The notes: a model not told the origin generated them from the sequence alone. A DNA stretch of 64,000 nucleotides from Streptomyces sp. NRRL WC-3626 (GCF_000718785.1 NZ_JOCA01000021.1:1-64000); one strand, 5' to 3'. Shown: positions 18,523 through 29,305, counted from the first letter of the stretch. Made by a program: numbers and translations.

Positions 18523-19380
18523 GTGACCGACATCGAACGCGTCGGAGTGGTGGGCTGCGGTCAGATGGGTGCGGGGATCGCCGAAGTGTGCGCCCGGGCC
18601 GGACTGGACGTCAAGGTGGCCGAGACCACCGGCGAGGCCCTGGAGATCGGCCGCACCCGGCTGTTCAACTCCCTGTCGAAGGCGGCCGAGCGCGGCAAGA
18701 TCTCGACGGAGGAGCTGGAGGCCACGCAGGCGCGGCTGAGCTTCACCACGGACCTCGGCGAGTTCGCCGACCGTGATCTGGTGATCGAGGCCGTGGTCGA
18801 GAACGAGCAGGTCAAGACCGAGATCTTCCAGGTCCTCGACCAGGTCGTGACCCGGCCCGACGCGATCCTGGCGTCCAACACCTCCTCCATCCCGCTGGTG
18901 AAGCTGGCGGTCGCCACCGCGCGGCCGGACCATGTCATCGGCATCCACTTCTTCAACCCGGCCCCGGTGCAGAAGCTGGTCGAGCTGATCCCCGCGCTCA
19001 CCACCTCCGAGGGCACGCTGAGCCGCGCCCAGGCGTTCACCGAGAAGACGCTGGGCAAGCACGCGATCCGCGCGCAGGACCGCTCCGGTTTCGTGGTGAA
19101 CGCGCTGCTGATCCCGTACCTGCTCTCCGCGATCCGGATGTTCGAGTCGGGCATCGCCAGCCGTGAGGACATCGACAACGGCATGGAGATGGGCTGCGCC
19201 CACCCGATGGGCCCGCTGAAGCTGTCCGACCTGATCGGCCTGGACACGGTGGCCTCGGTGGCGTACTCGATGTACGAGGAGTACAAGGAGCCGCTGTACG
19301 CCGCTCCCCCGCTGCTCCAGCGCATGGTCGACGCGGGCCGCCTCGGCCGCAAGAGCGGCTCGGGCTTCTACACCTACTGA
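18523..19380 (+). CDS. 3-hydroxybutyryl-CoA dehydrogenase
   Basis: The 285-residue protein has the NAD fold GVVGCGQMGAGIAEV at the start, VIEAVVENEQVK, the SNTSSIPL loop, the catalytic His in IGIHFFNPAP (about residue 142) and the C-terminal domain with HPMGPLKLSDLIGLD. It oxidises (S)-3-hydroxybutyryl-CoA to acetoacetyl-CoA, or the reverse, in C4 metabolism and fatty acid turnover. GTG 18523 is preceded by GAAAGG. A strong bidirectional terminator follows. Confidence 0.93.
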   Translation: MTDIERVGVVGCGQMGAGIAEVCARAGLDVKVAETTGEALEIGRTRLFNSLSKAAERGKISTEELEATQARLSFTTDLGEFADRDLVIEAVVENEQVKTEIFQVLDQVVTRPDAILASNTSSIPLVKLAVATARPDHVIGIHFFNPAPVQKLVELIPALTTSEGTLSRAQAFTEKTLGKHAIRAQDRSGFVVNALLIPYLLSAIRMFESGIASREDIDNGMEMGCAHPMGPLKLSDLIGLDTVASVAYSMYEEYKEPLYAAPPLLQRMVDAGRLGRKSGSGFYTY

Positions 19381-19388
19381 GCTCCGGT

Positions 19389-19448
19389 GAAGGCCCGGCA
19401 CCCCGCGGGAAGCTGCCCGACAGCATCCCCGCGGGGTGCCGGGCCTTC
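19389..19448. terminator. Bidirectional terminator between the dehydrogenase and NUDIX genes
   Basis: Arms at 19389-19409 and 19428-19448 form a perfect 21-bp stem (outer bases GAAGGCCCGG pairing with CCGGGCCTTC) around an 18-nt loop. It begins 9 bp after the dehydrogenase stop and lies 6 bp after the convergent NUDIX stop, so it can serve both genes. Confidence 0.85.
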
Positions 19449-19454
19449 GGCGTT

Positions 19455-20000
19455 TCAGGGACTGCCGTCCTGGCCGAGCCTGAGGTGGTGCAGCAGGAGT
19501 AACGCCGCGGCCATGCCCGCGGCCGGGACCTCCTGGGCGGCGACCAGATCGGGGACCACCTTCAGGGGCACCCACTCCCGGCGGTCCGACTCGAAGTCGT
19601 CCACCGGGTGGCCGACGTACTCGCCCTCGTCGGACCAGTAGACGTGGTGCCGGGCGTCGGTGAGGCCGTTGGACGGCTCCACGCTCATCAGATGGCGCAG
19701 CGGTCCCGGGCGCCAGCCGGTCTCCTCCTCCAGTTCCCTCGCGGCGGCCACGGCGATGTCCTCGCCGTCCTCGACGACGCCGGCGGCGAGCTCCCATCCC
19801 CAGCTGTCGGTGATGAAGCGGTGGCGCCACAGCAGGAGGACCTCGTTGGCCTCGTTCACCACCGTGGCCACGGCGACGGGCCGCAGCCGTACGAGGAAGT
19901 GGTCGAGGTGCCGGCCGTCCGGCAGCTCGACATCGGCGAGGTTGACGCTGAACCAGCGGTTGGCGTACACGGTCTCTTCGCTCTGCTTCGTCCACTGCAC
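19455..20000 (-). CDS. NUDIX hydrolase (ADP-ribose pyrophosphatase type), contains a TTA codon
   Basis: The 181-residue protein has a full Nudix box, GVVEDGEDIAVAAARELEEE followed by TGW, and the upstream strand WELAAG, typical of ADP-sugar pyrophosphatases. GTG 20000 follows GGAAGGTGG; the open frame extends upstream but reads as non-family sequence. Codon 167 (bases 19502-19500) is TTA, so full translation should depend on the bldA leucyl-tRNA. A 200-bp gap upstream separates it from the NsdA-like regulator and holds no gene I can support. Confidence 0.88.
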   Translation of the reverse strand: MQWTKQSEETVYANRWFSVNLADVELPDGRHLDHFLVRLRPVAVATVVNEANEVLLLWRHRFITDSWGWELAAGVVEDGEDIAVAAARELEEETGWRPGPLRHLMSVEPSNGLTDARHHVYWSDEGEYVGHPVDDFESDRREWVPLKVVPDLVAAQEVPAAGMAAALLLLHHLRLGQDGSP

Positions 20001-20200
20001 GGTGCTGCCACCTTCCGACGGGTAAGGCGCAATATCGCAGCAGCGGTGGCCCCGCAGGCAGGCGCACGGGAGGCCGCCCGCGGCGCAGCGACGGGCGCGG
20101 CGGGGGCGCGGACAGGGCACGCGGTCCGGGGGATGCGCCGGTCGCCAGGGGGCGCGCGACACAGGAGCGCGCGACGCCGCGGGCATGCGTCGGACGCCCT

Positions 20201-21541
20201 CTAGAGCGGTACGCGCAGTGCCCCGTCGATGAGTTCGGCCGCCTCGGCGGTGCCGGCGCCGCCGCTGCGGACGAGGTGCTCACGCACCGCGCGCAGCCGG
20301 TCCCGCACCCGCTGCGACTCCATTCCCCGGGCCAGTTCGGCCATCTGCACGGCGAGGGCGACCGCCCTGTCGGCATTGCCCTGGCGCAGTTCGACGGTGC
20401 TCAGCATGGCCAGCCGGTGCACACGGCCCCGGTCGTGCGCGGGCGTGTCCACGGCCGCCGCCGCGTGCTCGCCGGCCGCCGCCAGTTCGCCGAGGCTGAG
20501 CAGCGCCTCCGCCACCTGGACGTTGACCAGGCCCGGCTGGACATAGCCGGTCTCGTCGGGTTCGGTGCCGGGCCGGATCCGCTCGGCGGCCTGCTCGGCC
20601 CGCCGGATGCGGGACAGCGCGCCGCTGCCGTCACCGAGGTGCGCGTACGCCTTGGCCTGCATCGCGTACAGGTCGGAGGCGAGCGCCGGGGTGATGTGGG
20701 GGCCGGCGGCGCGCAGCGCGGCCTCCGCGAAGGCGACGGCCTGCCGGTACTCCCGCATGAACAGCGACTGGTTGACGAGGAGCGCGATCACATAGGCGCC
20801 CAGTCCCCGGTCGCCGCTGGCCTTCGCCAGCCGCAGCGCCTGGTGGAAGTAGCGCTGGGCGAGCCCGTGCGCGTCGGAGTCGTACGCGCAGATGCCGGCG
20901 ATCGCCACCAGGCCGCCGGTGGCGCGGTGGAGCTGGCGGCCGGTGGCGTCGGTGTAGCTGCCGCGCAGCAGGGGGGCGGCCTCGGCGTTGAGGAAGCCGA
21001 CGATCCGGGCGCGGGTCGCGACCCCGCCGGCCTTGCGGTACAGCTGCTCGTAGTGGGTGCGGGCGGTGCGCAGCATGTCGAGGTCGCCGGAGGTGACGCG
21101 GTGCCGGCCGCCGCGGGAGACGTCCACGTCCTCGGGCGGGTTCTCCCACTCCCATACGGGCATCACGGCGGGCGTGCCGGTGACGGCGGGGGCGCCGAGT
21201 ATGTGCGGGCGGCGCTGCTGGTCGGAGCGCCACAGGGCGGTGGCCCGCTCGACGAACCCGGAGAGCGAGCCGGCGTGCGGGTCGGCCGGTCCGCCGGGCA
21301 CACCGAGACCGATGTCGTCGAGCGTGACCTGGCGCCGCAGCCGGGCGGCGAGCACCTCGCAGATCAGGTCGGGCACCTGGCCGCGGGGCCGCTGTCCCTT
21401 CAGCCACCGCGCCACGGCGGTGTGTTCGTAGCGGAGCGACAGTCCGCGGGCCCGACCGGCCTGGTTGACGTGGGCCGCCAGGCCCGCGTGCGAGATCCCG
21501 GACTCGTCCAGGATCGCGTCGAGGAAAGTGTTGGGCTGCAT
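20201..21541 (-). CDS. NsdA-like TPR transcriptional regulator
   Basis: The 446-residue protein has an N-terminal helix-turn-helix-like region (LDAILDESGISHAGLAAHVN...EHTAVARWLKGQRP) and a long helical TPR-rich remainder (YFHQALRLAKASGDRGLGAY, AYAHLGDGSGALSRIRRAEQ, ELAAAGEHAAAAVD). This pattern matches the NsdA/NsdB group of Streptomyces regulators, known as negative regulators of development and antibiotic production. Target genes and any bound ligand are unknown. It is transcribed on its own from a gap that carries a perfect palindrome. Confidence 0.75.
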   Translation of the reverse strand: MQPNTFLDAILDESGISHAGLAAHVNQAGRARGLSLRYEHTAVARWLKGQRPRGQVPDLICEVLAARLRRQVTLDDIGLGVPGGPADPHAGSLSGFVERATALWRSDQQRRPHILGAPAVTGTPAVMPVWEWENPPEDVDVSRGGRHRVTSGDLDMLRTARTHYEQLYRKAGGVATRARIVGFLNAEAAPLLRGSYTDATGRQLHRATGGLVAIAGICAYDSDAHGLAQRYFHQALRLAKASGDRGLGAYVIALLVNQSLFMREYRQAVAFAEAALRAAGPHITPALASDLYAMQAKAYAHLGDGSGALSRIRRAEQAAERIRPGTEPDETGYVQPGLVNVQVAEALLSLGELAAAGEHAAAAVDTPAHDRGRVHRLAMLSTVELRQGNADRAVALAVQMAELARGMESQRVRDRLRAVREHLVRSGGAGTAEAAELIDGALRVPL

Positions 21542-21585
21542 TCCAGGCCCCCCGTTGGCTCGGTGGCGGACAGAGTAATGGCCTG

Positions 21586-21637
21586 CCGTTCACACGGGGT
21601 GCGAACGGAGTGCCCCGATCCGTAGTGTGCGCACACT
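21586..21637. promoter_or_regulatory. Palindromic operator candidates upstream of the NsdA-like gene
   Basis: AGTGTGCGCACACT (21624-21637) is a perfect 14-bp palindrome. Nearer the gene, CCGTTC (21586-21591) and GAACGG (21603-21608) form an inverted repeat with an 11-bp spacer. The minus strand has a -10-like TACTCT at 21577-21572. The rest of the 253-bp gap (21542-21794) shows no gene. Confidence 0.45.
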
Positions 21638-21794
21638 GTCGCTGAGCGTGTCCGGCCGGTTGACTGAACTGCCTCGAAAGAGGCCGGCCGGGCCGCCGGC
21701 TCCCCCTCGTACAGTGCGGCGGCCCGATTCCACGCCGTCCGCCCCGCTGCCTGCCCGACACTCCGTGGTGGGACGGACGGCGTGGCGCGGCCGG

Positions 21795-22841
21795 TCACGC
21801 GGGGGACTGGAGGTGGGGTTTCGCGTGCGGGTGCGCGGGGGTGATGCCCACGTGCCGCTCGTTCCTGAGGATCAGCAGCGCCACGTCGTCGTTCGGCGGG
21901 CCGGCGGTGTGTTGCAGGAGTGCCGTCAGGACCGCGCACAGCACGGAGCGGGGCGTGAGGGGGCGTTCGCGGGCGGCCGCGGTGAGGACGTCGCGCAGCG
22001 GGAAGAACCGGCCCTCGGCGTCCCGCGCCTCCTCGGCTCCGTCCGTGTGCAGGACGAGCGTGTCGCCGGGCAGCAGCGGGCCGCAGAGGACGGCGGGGAG
22101 GTCCGCGGGCAGCGGGAACAGGCCGAGCGGCGGGAGCGGTTCGGTGCGGGCGAGCGGTTCGGCCCGTGCGCCGGTGAGCAGATACGGCCAGGGGTGGCCG
22201 CAGTTCAGGGCCCGTACGACGCCGTCGGGGAGGATCTCCAGGAGCAGGACGGTGACGAACTCCTCGCCGGGCGGGCCGTCCTGGGCGCGTTCGCGCAGGT
22301 GCCGGGCCATCGCCCGGTCCAGTCGGCGCAGCACGCCGGCGAGGTCCGCCTCGTCGTGGGCGGCCTCACGGAAGCTGCCGAGGACGGCGGCGGCGGTCCG
22401 TACGGCCCCGAGGCCATGGCCGCGCACGTCGCCGATGACGGCGCGTACGCCGTGCTCGGTGGCGACCACCTCGTACAGGTCGCCGCCGATCCGGGCGCCG
22501 GGGTCGGCGGAGAGGTGGACCGCGGCGGCGGCCAGGCCGTCGACTTTCGGGGGCGGCGGCCTCAGCAGCGCGCTCTGTGCGGCCTCGGCTGTCCGACGGG
22601 CCTCGCGCAGGTCGCGCAGGAGGCGGTGGCGTACGTGCATCACCAGGCCGGTGATGAGCGCGCACATGACGGCGCTGCTGATGAGGCGGGCGGTGAGGGC
22701 GTCGTCGTGGGCGAGTGGGCAGGTCGCGCGGTAGGCCACCGCGGTGGCGCCCAGGGCTGTGGGTACGGCGTAGGTGGGCAGCCTTGTGGGCTGGAACCTC
22801 GGTGGCACCCTGTGGGGAGCCCCAGGCTTGAAGCGGATCAT
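21795..22841 (-). CDS. Membrane-anchored PP2C/SpoIIE-type protein phosphatase
   Basis: About 348 residues. Two hydrophobic segments lie near the N-terminus (about 20-90, including LISSAVMCALITGLVMHV). A SpoIIE/RsbU phosphatase domain follows (about 115-340): ARIGGDLYEVV, GVRAVIGDVRGHGLGAVRTA, LNCGHPWPYLL, GDTLVLHTDGAEEARD and NDDVALLIL carry the metal-binding Asp residues. Such enzymes dephosphorylate anti-sigma-factor antagonists. ATG 22841 is chosen for the GGGGGG ribosome site; an ATG at 22949 would add 36 residues that read through a strong hairpin. Confidence 0.85.
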   Translation of the reverse strand: MIRFKPGAPHRVPPRFQPTRLPTYAVPTALGATAVAYRATCPLAHDDALTARLISSAVMCALITGLVMHVRHRLLRDLREARRTAEAAQSALLRPPPPKVDGLAAAAVHLSADPGARIGGDLYEVVATEHGVRAVIGDVRGHGLGAVRTAAAVLGSFREAAHDEADLAGVLRRLDRAMARHLRERAQDGPPGEEFVTVLLLEILPDGVVRALNCGHPWPYLLTGARAEPLARTEPLPPLGLFPLPADLPAVLCGPLLPGDTLVLHTDGAEEARDAEGRFFPLRDVLTAAARERPLTPRSVLCAVLTALLQHTAGPPNDDVALLILRNERHVGITPAHPHAKPHLQSPA

Positions 22842-22865
22842 GCGGATGGCCCCCCATTTTGGCCC

Positions 22866-22908
22866 GGACAGCGCAGACCGGCCTCTCGAGGCCGGTCTGA
22901 TTCTGTCC
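22866..22908. terminator. Strong hairpin between pheT and the phosphatase gene
   Basis: Arms CAGACCGGCCT (22874-22884) and AGGCCGGTCTG (22889-22899) form a perfect 11-bp stem with a CTCG loop. An outer GGACAG/CTGTCC pair (22866-22871, 22903-22908) extends it across a small bulge. It could terminate the pheST transcript or structure the phosphatase 5' region, being 25 nt upstream of that start. Confidence 0.55.
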
Positions 22909-22999
22909 AGTGGGTGGCGTGAAATGGGGGTATCGGGGTGGTTAGTCACCCGAACGAGTGAGGTGACCGGCGGGTTGAGGGGGGCGGGGGAGGCGCGGG

Positions 23000-23095
23000 C
23001 GGCATGTCGCGCCCCCCGCGGCCTCCGGGGGCGGAGTTTTTCGCCCCCGCCGCCCCTTCCCGTTCCCGTCCCCGGGGGCTGCGCCCCCAGACCCT
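23000..23095. repeat. GC-rich palindromic repeat of the Streptomyces intergenic type
   Basis: Two hairpins lie side by side: GGGGGCG/CGCCCCC around GAGTTTTT (23027-23048) and GGGGGC/GCCCCC (23074-23088). This unit ends about 50 bp from the pheT stop and resembles a common Streptomyces intergenic repeat; it may also end pheST transcription. The remainder of the 22842-23144 gap holds no gene. Confidence 0.6.
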
Positions 23096-23144
23096 CATGT
23101 CGGCCCTTCGGTCCTCGTCCTCGAACTCCCGGAGCGGCTGAGGG

Positions 23145-25657
23145 TCAGCCCCTCAGTACCGCCCCCGTGCGGTCTCCCGCCAGCGTCACCGCCGACTCCC
23201 GGGCCGCCGACGCCTCGTCGACCGTCAGGGTGCGGTCCGTGGCCCGGAAGCGGAGGGCGTAGGCCAGGGACTTGCGGCCCTCGCCGAGCTGGTCGGCGTT
23301 CTCGTACACGTCGAACAGGCGGATGGACTCCAGCAGTTCGCCGGCGCCCTCGCGCAGCGCCGCCTCCACCTCCGAGGCGGGTACGAACGCGTCGACGACC
23401 AGGGCGACGTCCTGCGTGGCGACCGGGAAGGTGGAGATGCCCGGCGCCTGCGGGGTGTCGTCGCCGACCTGCTCCAGGGCGTCCAGGTCCAGTTCCATCG
23501 CGCAGGCGCGCGCGGGCAGGCCCAGGGTCTTCAGGACCCGCGGGTGCAGCTCGCCGGCGTGGCCGATGATCCGCTCCTCGCCGTCGGCCGTGACGGTCAG
23601 CTCGGCGCAGCGGCCGGGGTGCCACGGGCCGTACTGGCCCTTGCGGACGCCCAGTTCGGCGCCGGCCTCACGGGCGACGGTCCGGGCGGCCTCGACCGCG
23701 TCGGCCCAGTCGCCGGAGCGGCCCCCGCCCCACCAGCCGGCCTGCTCGCGGGCGCCGGCCAGCACCACGGCGACGTGCCGGGGCTGCTCCGGCAGCGCGG
23801 CGTCCAGCGCGGCGATGTCGTCCACGCTGGGGCGCCGGTCCACGGGCAGGTTCGCGGCGGCCCGCCGCTCGTCGCGCGGATGGAAGACCAGGCCGGTCTC
23901 GAACAGGGCGAGGTCGTGCGAGCCCCGGCCGTCGTTGCGGCGCAGCGCGCCGAGCAGGCCCGGCAACAGCGAGGTGCGCAGCGCGGGCTCCTCGTCGCTG
24001 AGCGGGTTGACCAGCTTCACGACACGGCGGGCCGGGTCGTCGGCGTCCAGGCCGAGCTGGTCGAAGACCTGCTCGCTGACGAACGGGTAGTTCAGCGCCT
24101 CGACGTAGCCGGCGCCGGCCAGGGCGCGGCCGATCCGGCGGTGCAGACGCTGACGGGCGGTGAGCCCGCGGCCGGCCGGCGGCTTGGGCAGCGTGGAGGG
24201 CAGGTTCTCGTAGCCCTCCAGCCGGATGACCTCTTCGGCCAGGTCGTTCGGGTCGGTGAGGTCGGGCCGCCAGGACGGCACGGTGACGATCAGCTCGTCC
24301 TGGCCGTACACGTCGCAGCCGACCTCCTGGAGGCGGCGTACGACGGTCTCGCGGCCGTACGCCACACCCGCGACCTTGTCCGGGTGGTCGGCGGGCGCGG
24401 TGATGGTGTGCGGCGCGGTCGGGGCGATGACCTCGGTGACGCCGGCCTCGGCGGTGCCGCCCGCGAGCAGCACCAGCAGGTCGACGGTCCGCTGCGCGGC
24501 AGCGGCGGCGGCCTGCGGGTCGACGCCGCGCTCGAAGCGGCGGGACGCCTCCGAGGACAGTTTGTGGCGGCGGGCGGTGCGCGCGATGGACACCTGGTCG
24601 AAGTGGGCGGCCTCGATCACCACGTCACCGGTCGGCTTCTCGAGGTCGTCGTGGTCGGCGATCTCCGTGTCGGCGCCGCCCATGACACCCGCGAGGCCGA
24701 TGGGGCCGCGGTCGTCGGTGATGACGAGGTCCTCGGCGTGCAGCGTGCGCTCGACGCCGTCGAGGGTGACGATCTTCTCGCCCTCGGCGGCCCGGCGCAC
24801 GCCGATGGTGCCCTGGACCAGGGAGCGGTCGTAGGCGTGCAGCGGCTGGCCGAGCTCCATCATCACGTAGTTGGTGACGTCGACGGCGAGCGAGATCGGG
24901 CGCATGCCGACCTTCTGCAGCCGGCGCTTCAGCCAGATCGGGGAGCGCGCCTCGGGGCTGAGGCCGGTCACCGTACGGGCGGTGAAGCGGTCGCAGCCGG
25001 CCGGGTCGGACACCTTCACCGGGTAGCCGAACGCGTTCGGGCCGGGCACGTCGAGGAGGGCCGGGTCGCGCAGCGGCAGGCCGTAGGCGATGGCGGTCTC
25101 GCGGGCGACGCCGCGGAGGGAGAGGCAGTCGCCGCGGTTGGCGGTGACGGCGATGTCCAGGACCTCGTCGACGAGTTCGAGGAGCTCGATGGCGTCCTTG
25201 CCGACCTCGGTCTCCGGCGGCAGCACGATGATGCCGTGCGTGCCGTCGTCGCCCATGCCCAGCTCGTCGGCGGAGCAGATCATGCCGTGGGACGTCTTGC
25301 CGTACGTCTTGCGGGCGCTGATCGAGAAGCCGCCGGGCAGGGTGGCGCCGGGGAGGACCACGACGACCTTGTCGCCGACGGCGAAGTTGCGGGCGCCGCA
25401 GACGATCTCCTGCGGCTCACCGGTGCCGTTGGCCCGCCCCACGTTCACCGTGCAGAAGCGGATCGGCTTCTTGAAGCCCTCCAGCTCCTCGATGGTCAGC
25501 ACCTGGCCGACGACGAGGGGGCCCTTGAGGTCGGCGCCGAGGTGCTCGACGGTCTCGACCTCCAGCCCGGCCGAAATGAGCTTGGCCTGTACGTCACGGC
25601 CGGTCTCCGTCGCCGGCAGGTCGACGTACTCCCGCAGCCAAGAAAGCGGGATCCGCA

Positions 25658-25658
<1 letters not shown>
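23145..25658 (-). CDS. pheT: Phenylalanine-tRNA ligase beta subunit
   Basis: The 837-residue protein has the full bacterial PheT domain series: the tRNA-binding OB domain (about 40-150; VGQVLTIEE...[12 protein letters not shown]), B3/B4 editing region (about 215-390), B5 (about 410-480) and the C-terminal ferredoxin-like anticodon-binding domain (about 745-837; SIRLFDVY). With PheS it charges tRNA-Phe and the B3/B4 domain edits Tyr-tRNA-Phe. Start and PheS stop share one base (TGATG). Confidence 0.97.
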
Positions 25659-26953
<1,295 letters not shown>

Positions 26954-28099
26954 TCAGCTGAGATACGCGGGTGCCGCCACGGGCAACGTAAATCGGAACT
27001 CGGCGCCGCCGCCGGGGGCGCGTCCGACCGTGATGGTGCCGCCGTGGGCTTCGACGATGCCCTTGACGATGTACAGCCCGAGGCCCGTGCCGCCACGTTT
27101 GCTGCCCCGCCAGAAGCGGGTGAAGACGCGGTTCATGGACTCCTCCGGGATGCCGGGCCCCTCGTCGCTCACCGTGACCGACGTGGCCGCGCTCTCGCCG
27201 GTCTCCCGTTCGCGCGGGGACGCCGAGGGCGTGATGTCGATCGTGACGGTTCCCTCGCCGTGGCGCACCGCATTTTCCAGCAGGTTGCTGAGCACCTGGT
27301 CCACCTTGTCGGGGTCGGCCCACAGGTCGGGCAGCGGGTGCTGCACCCGGAGCAGGAAGCGGTCTGCCTCCTGGCCCGCCGCGACATAGGCCTGGATGTG
27401 CCGTCCGACGGCGGCCCCGATGTCGACGGGCTGGCGGCGCACCTCGAGCCGGCCGGAGTCGATACGGGATATGTCGAGCAGCTCGGCGATGAGCCGGGTG
27501 ACCCGGTCGGCGTCGGCGTCGACGGTCTCCAGCATCAGCCGTTTCTGGTCGTCGGTGAACCGCTCCCACTTGGCGAGCAGGGTGGCGGTGAAGCCCTTGA
27601 CGGAGGTGAGCGGGGAGCGCAGTTCGTGGGCGACGGTGGCGATCAGCTCCGCGTGGCTGCGCTCGGTGCGGCGCCGGGCCTCGGTGTCGCGCAGGCCGAC
27701 GACGACACGGCGGACGGGGCCGGTGGGCCGGGTACGGACGTAGCGGGCGGAGACGAGGACCTCGCGGCCGCCGGGAAGCAGCAGGTTGCGTTCGGGCTGG
27801 CGGACGCGGATGGCGAGGCCGCCGTAGGGGTCGGTGAGCTGCCACCAGCGGCGGCCCTCCAGGTCCTCTAACGGCAGGACGGTCTCCAGCGGCTGCCCGA
27901 GGGCGCGCTCGGCGGGGACGGCGGTGATACGGGCGGCGGCCGTGTTGAAGCAGATCACCCGCCCGTGCTCGTCGGCGACGACGAGTCCGTCGGGCAGCTG
28001 GTCGGGGTCGATGCCGAGTTCGGCGAGATCACCGGGCCGGGGCGCGGGCGGGCGCGCGGCCCGTCGTGCCCCCGGTGCGCTGCTCGTGCCGACACTCAT
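26954..28099 (-). CDS. PAS-domain sensor histidine kinase with a TTA codon
   Basis: The 381-residue kinase has a PAS domain (about 30-135; LPDGLVVADEHGRVICFNTA), the H-box HELRSPLTSVKGF (His about 157) and N, G1 and G2 boxes (NLLENAVRHGEG, VSDEGPGIP, GGTGLGLYIVKGIVEAHGG). No membrane helix is visible, so it is cytoplasmic. No response regulator lies adjacent. Codon 77 (bases 27871-27869) is TTA, implying bldA-dependent expression although it sits between pheST and the translation genes. Confidence 0.9.
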   Translation of the reverse strand: MSVGTSSAPGARRAARPPAPRPGDLAELGIDPDQLPDGLVVADEHGRVICFNTAAARITAVPAERALGQPLETVLPLEDLEGRRWWQLTDPYGGLAIRVRQPERNLLLPGGREVLVSARYVRTRPTGPVRRVVVGLRDTEARRRTERSHAELIATVAHELRSPLTSVKGFTATLLAKWERFTDDQKRLMLETVDADADRVTRLIAELLDISRIDSGRLEVRRQPVDIGAAVGRHIQAYVAAGQEADRFLLRVQHPLPDLWADPDKVDQVLSNLLENAVRHGEGTVTIDITPSASPRERETGESAATSVTVSDEGPGIPEESMNRVFTRFWRGSKRGGTGLGLYIVKGIVEAHGGTITVGRAPGGGAEFRFTLPVAAPAYLS

Positions 28100-28137
28100 C
28101 CCCGTACCCCACCTCTCGGACCATCCTCGGGGCGCCC

Positions 28138-28182
28138 CGTGCTCGAGCCCCTGCCGAGAGCTTGGGGAGGGTCCCCCGGGCT
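28138..28182. repeat. Dispersed palindromic repeat (CTCGAGC...GAGAGCTTGGGG type)
   Basis: The 93-bp gap upstream of the kinase carries a GCTCGAGCCCCTGCC...GAGCTTGGGGAGGG element with complementary ends, a unit common in Streptomyces intergenic DNA. Confidence 0.45.
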
Positions 28183-28192
28183 GGTCACCCTA

Positions 28193-29041
28193 CTAGCTCC
28201 CGGTGACGGAGCGGCACCCTCCGGCGGCGCGCTGTGCACGGGCCGACGCGTAGAGACATACGGCGGCGGCGGTGGCGAGGTTCAGGCTCTCCGCCTTTCC
28301 GTGGATGGGAACGCGGACGACGGCGTCGGTGAGGGCGCGGGTCTCCTCGGGCAGACCCCAGGCCTCGTTGCCGAAGACCCAGGCGGTGGGGCCGCCCATG
28401 GTGCCCTTGTCGAGCTCGTCGTCGAGGTCCCGGTGGCCCGCGCCGTCGGCGGCGAGGAGGCGTACGCCCGCGTCCCGCAGTCCGGCCACGGCCTGTTCGA
28501 CGGGAACGCCGACGGCGACGGGAAGGTGGAACAGGGAGCCGACGGAGGCGCGTACGGCCTTGGGGTTGTACAGGTCGACGGAGGCGTCGGTGAGGACGAC
28601 GGCGTCGGCTCCGGCGGCGTCGGCGCAGCGCAGCACGGTGCCGGCGTTCCCGGGGTCGCGCACATGGGCGAGGACGGCGACGAGCCTGGGCCGGGCGGCG
28701 AGGATCTCCTGGAACGGCGTGTCCAGGAACCGGCACACCCCTACCAGCCCCTGCGGGGTGACGGTGGTGGAGATGTCGGCGATGACGTCCTCGGACGCGA
28801 GGTGGACACGCGCCCCGGCGTCACGGGCCGCCCCGACGATGTCGGCGTACCGCTCGGCGGCCTCGACGGTGGCGAACAGCTCGACGAGCGTGTCCCCGTG
28901 CCCGGCCGCCTCCCGCACGGCCTGCGGCCCCTCGGCGAGAAACAGCCGCTCCTTCCCCCGGAAGTTCCGCTTCCCGAGCCGCCGAGCGGCGGCAACACGC
29001 GGAGAACGGGGGGAGATCAGCTCGGGGCTGACGGGAGCCAT
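28193..29041 (-). CDS. SpoU/TrmH-family RNA 2'-O-methyltransferase
   Basis: The 282-residue SPOUT methyltransferase has an N-terminal substrate-binding domain (RLGKRNFRGKERLFLAEGP) and the knotted AdoMet domain with motifs 1-3: LAHVRDPGNAGTVLRCADAA, VFGNEAWGLPEE and IHGKAESLNLATAAAVCLY. It methylates a ribose in rRNA or tRNA. Its place after rplT is conserved in actinobacteria. ATG 29041 follows AAGGTGAAG. Confidence 0.92.
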   Translation of the reverse strand: MAPVSPELISPRSPRVAAARRLGKRNFRGKERLFLAEGPQAVREAAGHGDTLVELFATVEAAERYADIVGAARDAGARVHLASEDVIADISTTVTPQGLVGVCRFLDTPFQEILAARPRLVAVLAHVRDPGNAGTVLRCADAAGADAVVLTDASVDLYNPKAVRASVGSLFHLPVAVGVPVEQAVAGLRDAGVRLLAADGAGHRDLDDELDKGTMGGPTAWVFGNEAWGLPEETRALTDAVVRVPIHGKAESLNLATAAAVCLYASARAQRAAGGCRSVTGS

Positions 29042-29130
29042 GTCTTCACCTTCGGAGGAATCGCAATGTACGGGGTCGCGGCAACGGTGCAGCTCCCTGG
29101 TGGCCCTGCGCCGCCCTGCACACAGCGGCG

Positions 29131-29210
29131 CCCGCAACCCCCTGGGGGCGCGGGGCTGTTTCGATGTGCGGCTCCGCCGCGTGGGCGCGACCAGCCGCAG
29201 CCGGGCCCGC
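29131..29210. repeat. Dispersed Streptomyces intergenic repeat
   Basis: The segment includes CCCCCTGGGGGCGCGGGG, CGATGTGCGGCTCCGCCGCG and GGGCGCGACCAGCC, a familiar Streptomyces intergenic unit that shares the GGGGCGCGGGG core with the repeats at 4735-4880. It lies in the gap 29042-29305, which has no gene. Confidence 0.6.
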
Positions 29211-29241
29211 ACCCGAAGGACCGCCGAGGAACGGCAAACAA

Positions 29242-29274
29242 CAGGACCCGCAAGCCATAAGCCTGCGGGTCCTG
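29242..29274 (-). terminator. Terminator of infC-rpmI-rplT
   Basis: CAGGACCCGCA (29242-29252) pairs with TGCGGGTCCTG (29264-29274), 11 bp with an 11-nt loop, starting 31 bp after the rplT stop on the minus strand. Confidence 0.75.
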
Positions 29275-29305
29275 CACTCACGTCCGGCTCAAGGCCAGCG
29301 CAGCG

